Shown one piece after another: positions 38,445 to 41,096 of a stretch of DNA of 41,096 nt. Both the position numbers and the translations under genes were made by a program. Each line of letters opens with the position of its first letter. Positions within the stretch are counted from its first letter, which is position 1. The stretch is from a virus: positions 1 to 41,096 of IMG/VR virus record IMGVR_UViG_3300009320_000046. One strand, written 5' to 3'. The notes under the pieces are model-generated. The model did not search any database. It was not told where the DNA came from and saw nothing but the letters and a program-made list of their open reading frames with translations.

Positions 38445-38978
38445 TTATCCCCCTAATTGGTTAGTTACGCCTTGTATCAATAACTCAATTCTACATGCCT
38501 TTAACATAGTTCTATTTATAGGTAAGATGTTCGAAACTATAACATCTGAAAAATTTGTGATAACTGCCTTCTCTCCTAGTTGTTCATTTTCAGCTAATAT
38601 CTCTACTATCGCGCGTGCATAGCGCATGATCTTCATATCTAAAATTTCTCCCCAATCATAACTTCTACTATCAACAGTTACAGCTAAATTCATATTTCCA
38701 TCTATTATACAATCGATCTCCACTACTATCTCATCTCTATACCTTCCATCTACAGCTATCGGCTGTGGTGTGGCACTCCTGACTTTTACTATAATGGCCG
38801 GCATATTTTGACTCGAAGGCACATCCTCCCTATCCCCAAAGAAGTATCTGCGAATATTATCTAGTACAATACTATCACTCTTCTCAGTTTGTATTGCAGT
38901 CAACTTCGTTGACAAATTATCACCCAACAAATCCAGTATTTTAAAACCTACACTCTCTGCATCTACTGTATAGCTCAT
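38445..38978 (-). CDS. Tail terminator/completion-like protein
   Basis: The 177-residue product sits between the gpG-like and tail tube genes, the place of tail terminators. The middle PAIIVKVRSATPQPIAVDGR and EIVVEIDCIIDGN form the beta sheet typical of such proteins, and the end is CRIELLIQGVTNQLGG. ATG overlaps the upstream stop (ATGA). Role by position and pattern. Confidence 0.65.
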   Translation of the reverse strand: MSYTVDAESVGFKILDLLGDNLSTKLTAIQTEKSDSIVLDNIRRYFFGDREDVPSSQNMPAIIVKVRSATPQPIAVDGRYRDEIVVEIDCIIDGNMNLAVTVDSRSYDWGEILDMKIMRYARAIVEILAENEQLGEKAVITNFSDVIVSNILPINRTMLKACRIELLIQGVTNQLGG

Positions 38979-39499
38979 ATAGTCCTCTGCCCGAATCCTT
39001 TAGTCTTGCCTGATTTCTCAGCGAGTTTCTGAATATATACTGAAAAGATACTTGTCCATCTGACCTTTTGTTTGTTTGTCAAGTCTATCACTTTACGTTG
39101 AGGCATATTCTTAGTTCCAAATTGATGCAACTCCGCTAGATTCCATCCTCCGACATTTAAGTTAACCCCCATCTCAAGTAATGTATTTGTCAGCTTGAAT
39201 ACTGAACCTTTTGCGTTCTGAGTGGTTGATGCTTTCTTTAAATCTCCTGACAACTCTAAAATTTTCCGACTTGGGAAGTTTGCCCCTTTCCATTCCGCGT
39301 ATTTACTGCTTAAGGGCGCCCACGCTTTACGCCCTTCGATCGCTCCCTCGCGCTGGAAAACTTGTTTTTGAGTAGCGTAAAAATCTTTCGATATATTTGA
39401 AAAAGGTATCTTAAAATTTGTAATACCAAGAGCAAAATCATCAAAGAACCTATTGAGTTGCTTCTCTCCAAATACTGTAAAGCTAAGTGCTAGTGCCAT
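38975..39499 (-). CDS. Mu gpG-like virion morphogenesis protein (tail completion)
   Basis: The 174-residue product matches the Phage_tail_S / Mu gpG pattern: FGEKQLNRFFDDFALGI at the start, GRKAWAPLSSKYAEWKG, KILELSGDLKKAS, and HQFGTKNMPQRKVIDLT near the end. These proteins join head and tail during assembly. It overlaps neighbours on both sides by 1-4 bp. Confidence 0.8.
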   Translation of the reverse strand: MALALSFTVFGEKQLNRFFDDFALGITNFKIPFSNISKDFYATQKQVFQREGAIEGRKAWAPLSSKYAEWKGANFPSRKILELSGDLKKASTTQNAKGSVFKLTNTLLEMGVNLNVGGWNLAELHQFGTKNMPQRKVIDLTNKQKVRWTSIFSVYIQKLAEKSGKTKGFGQRTI

Positions 39500-39942
39500 C
39501 AGTATTCCTTATCTATTGTAAACTTTGCTTCTCTTGCATTGCCATTAGCGTCATTTGCCCCTGTACGGCTTGCATCAGATGAAAACTGTCTATCTGCGTC
39601 TGGGAATTGTAAGTCATCATTTATTATATTACTTATTAACTTCTCTGCCCTATTCTGCCACTTATCCGCTATATCTCTCTCATCTGCTGTTAACCCATTC
39701 GCCTCTTTAATGATCCTTATAACCTCGGCCCCTACGGCGTATTTACATACTATGGTTAACACCTCAAGCATCTCACTATCAGTAACCGGCACCTCATAAG
39801 CATTTACAATTTTTGCATCTACCCATGCGGATTGCTGTGTTATGATCTCACCCAACTGAGTAGAAGTCATTTTACTTGACTCGCTCCAGCTTATCTTTTG
39901 AAATAATATCTCTATATCAGATTCCGTGCAATAATTAGCCAT
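39499..39942 (-). CDS. Head-tail connector (Mu gp36/DUF1320-like)
   Basis: The 147-residue helical protein begins NYCTESDIEILFQKISWSES, has AWVDAKIVNAYEVPV, then IVCKYAVGAEVIR and DKWQNRAEKLI, the pattern of DUF1320 adaptor proteins that bind under the portal. GGGGGTGG precedes the ATG. Its position ahead of gpG-like and tail genes agrees. Confidence 0.8.
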   Translation of the reverse strand: MANYCTESDIEILFQKISWSESSKMTSTQLGEIITQQSAWVDAKIVNAYEVPVTDSEMLEVLTIVCKYAVGAEVIRIIKEANGLTADERDIADKWQNRAEKLISNIINDDLQFPDADRQFSSDASRTGANDANGNAREAKFTIDKEY

Positions 39943-40262
39943 TAGTCCACCCCCATGCTCCCTGCTATTCTCTGGACAAGATCTCGAGTTTCTTGTGTTA
40001 TTTCCTGAATCTGTCCTACATCTTCTTTTATATGCCCTACATCGTTTTGAAGTATACTTATATCTTTAGATTGTTTCTTAGTCTCAAACTTTATATCTCT
40101 CCTCTCTTTCGACGCCTCTGCTATCTCCGCAGCATTAGCGCTTATGCCACCCTTAGCAAGAGTCCATGCTACAGTACCAGAAACTATTAAGGTTACTGCT
40201 ATGAATATAAGTTTTAGATAAGTTGATGTTGTAAATTTGATTTTACCGTTCACTTCCTTCAT
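39942..40262 (-). CDS. Membrane-anchored coiled-coil protein
   Basis: The start at 40262 is supported by GGGAGGAAGTG. The 106-residue product has a membrane helix (YLKLIFIAVTLIVSGTVAW) and then a coiled coil (KKQSKDISILQNDVGHIKED). Inverted relative to XhlA holin partners, where the helix is C-terminal. Lies between fibre and connector genes. Function unknown. Confidence 0.6.
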   Translation of the reverse strand: MKEVNGKIKFTTSTYLKLIFIAVTLIVSGTVAWTLAKGGISANAAEIAEASKERRDIKFETKKQSKDISILQNDVGHIKEDVGQIQEITQETRDLVQRIAGSMGVD

Positions 40263-40515
40263 CACTTCCTCCCGATAATGTAGATTTTCGCCACTTTTTG
40301 CCTGTCCACTTTTCCTTCTTTCCTGTTTTCTTATCCTCAAACGTATCGCCCTTTATAGGTTTCTTAGGTTTCTTTCTTCCTATTGTGTGGCGAGTGAGTT
40401 GTGAAGTATATACTGTCTTATTACCTTTTATTTTATACTTGCCTTTGACTGTCCAGTCCGCATAGGTTAGATTAAAGATGAATACAAGAGTTAGTGTTAA
40501 AATTATAGTTTTCAT
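40243..40515 (-). CDS. Small exported basic protein
   Basis: The 90-residue product has a signal peptide (MKTIILTLTLVFIFNLTYA, then DWTV) and a Lys-rich mature part (IGRKKPKKPIKG, EDKKTGKKEKWTGKKWRK). AAAGGAG precedes ATG 40515. It is the first gene after the fibre. 40516-40620 shows no gene; it has weak promoter-like TTGTGC/TATAAC words only. Function unknown. Confidence 0.6.
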   Translation of the reverse strand: MKTIILTLTLVFIFNLTYADWTVKGKYKIKGNKTVYTSQLTRHTIGRKKPKKPIKGDTFEDKKTGKKEKWTGKKWRKSTLSGGSDEGSER

Positions 40516-40620
40516 AGGTCTCCTTTAGTTATAACTTGGCACAAACCACTCATATTCTTTTTTTATCTTATTTGGAAACCTTTTTTGATTAAAAGATAAT
40601 TGTAGAATTTTTCTGTATTT

Positions 40621-41096
40621 TTAACTTTCATCATCATAAATTCTTATCCACTTCGTAACTCCGTTTATTTCAATTCTTATTGCTCCAAACTTAGCACTAT
40701 CTTCTGTAGTATCACTTGAGATGCTTCTTGTTCCATCTGCGGCGGAAGTACCTATAAAGTCTACAAAAGAGTCATCTATGTCAGCTTGGTCAAGTTTTAC
40801 TACTGGTGCAGCTCCACTGGCAGAAGATTGGTCTATATGAAGTATAGATGTCGGTCCCGTCGTGCCGATGCCGACGTTGCCAGCAGTTGCATTTAAGACA
40901 TTTGTCCCATTTGAAATTAAACTAACTATTCCATCTGCTGCCCTACCCATACCAGTATCAGTATCATTAGCAAAGGAGTGGGAAGGAACAGTAGCCGAAG
41001 CGGCTAGAGGCGTTATTACAGCACCGCCCGTTGCTATGGCTGAACGTAACTCACCTGTTGATGTCATATCCCATTTTAAGGCCCCACCTAAAGAAA
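40621..41096 (-). CDS. Tail-fibre-like protein, 3' part (runs in from right edge)
   Basis: The frame is open from the right edge (SLGGALKWDMTSTGELRSAI...) to a stop at 40621, so the start lies outside. An internal ATG at 41067 is not preceded by a ribosome site. It holds another GNVGIGTTGP copy and beta-rich fibre sequence (TPLAASATVPSHSFANDTDT; end WIRIYDDES). It probably is the C-terminal part of the gene that begins at 978 if the molecule is circular. Confidence 0.7.
   Translation of the reverse strand, partial: SLGGALKWDMTSTGELRSAIATGGAVITPLAASATVPSHSFANDTDTGMGRAADGIVSLISNGTNVLNATAGNVGIGTTGPTSILHIDQSSASGAAPVVKLDQADIDDSFVDFIGTSAADGTRSISSDTTEDSAKFGAIRIEINGVTKWIRIYDDES
40853..40881 (-). repeat. 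29-bp fibre repeat, copy C
   Basis: Third copy of the GNVGIGTTGP-coding element, one base different from copy B at 452-480. Confidence 0.85.

Overview
The window looks like an almost complete genome of a tailed dsDNA phage (Caudoviricetes, siphovirus-like) with a Mu-related head module. Every supported gene lies on the minus strand, so transcription runs from high to low coordinates. Evidence for a phage: large and small terminase subunits, a DUF935-type portal fused to a MuF domain, a Mu-I-like protease/scaffold with an internal start, a HK97-type capsid protein, a DUF2190-like decoration protein, Mu gp36- and gpG-like connector proteins, tail tube, tape measure, Dit-like and hub proteins, fibres, and a lysis set. 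The sequence is AT-rich with strong Shine-Dalgarno sites. Several Sec signal peptides and a lipoprotein with a C-terminal membrane helix (unimolecular-spanin layout) point to a didermic (Gram-negative) host, probably an uncultivated lineage. No integrase, transposase A/B, DNA polymerase or RNA polymerase was seen.

Layout in map order. 1-978: 5' part of a tail-fibre gene with a signal peptide; its probable 3' part is at 40621-41096, so the molecule is probably circular or circularly permuted and opened inside this repeat-bearing gene (direct joining is out of frame, so some bases are missing or misassembled). 959-9694: virion assembly (coiled-coil protein, exported structural protein, capsid, decoration, protease/scaffold, portal-MuF, terminases). 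9679-14545: DNA-modification island with a ParB-methyltransferase fusion, two further methyltransferases and a Mom-like GNAT enzyme, joined by recurring linker sequences, plus a decayed IS607-type recombinase. 14635-17937: many tiny genes, including zinc-ribbon-like, pentapeptide-repeat, Cys-x-x repeat and membrane proteins. 17981-18047: back-to-back terminator and sigma70-like promoter. 18209-26834: replication and recombination (TOPRIM primase-helicase, possible single-strand-binding protein, VRR-NUC nuclease, SNF2 helicase, SbcC-like ATPase). 26847-29792: lysis and membrane genes with a promoter and a 190-nt structured leader. 29785-40515: tail and connector genes.

The most striking item is the SNF2 helicase gene. 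It carries a 326-residue intein exactly in the DEAH-like box (after LDE). Nested inside the intein, on the same strand but in another frame, is a complete 222-residue Vsr-like (EDxHD) homing endonuclease with a zinc finger. The intein frame stays open across the whole endonuclease and the last ~100 bp appear to be truly dual coding. This resembles the free-standing EDxHD endonucleases known between split inteins in fractured genes, but here the host gene is not broken.

Other notable points are cassette-like linkers between DNA-modification genes, a 16-fold Cys-x-x repeat protein, two genes whose start region is complementary to their 3' end, a structured leader containing a T-arm mimic, a stand-alone copy of the primase C-terminal domain, tandem tail-tube paralogues, and a tail gene whose best start codon is ATC.
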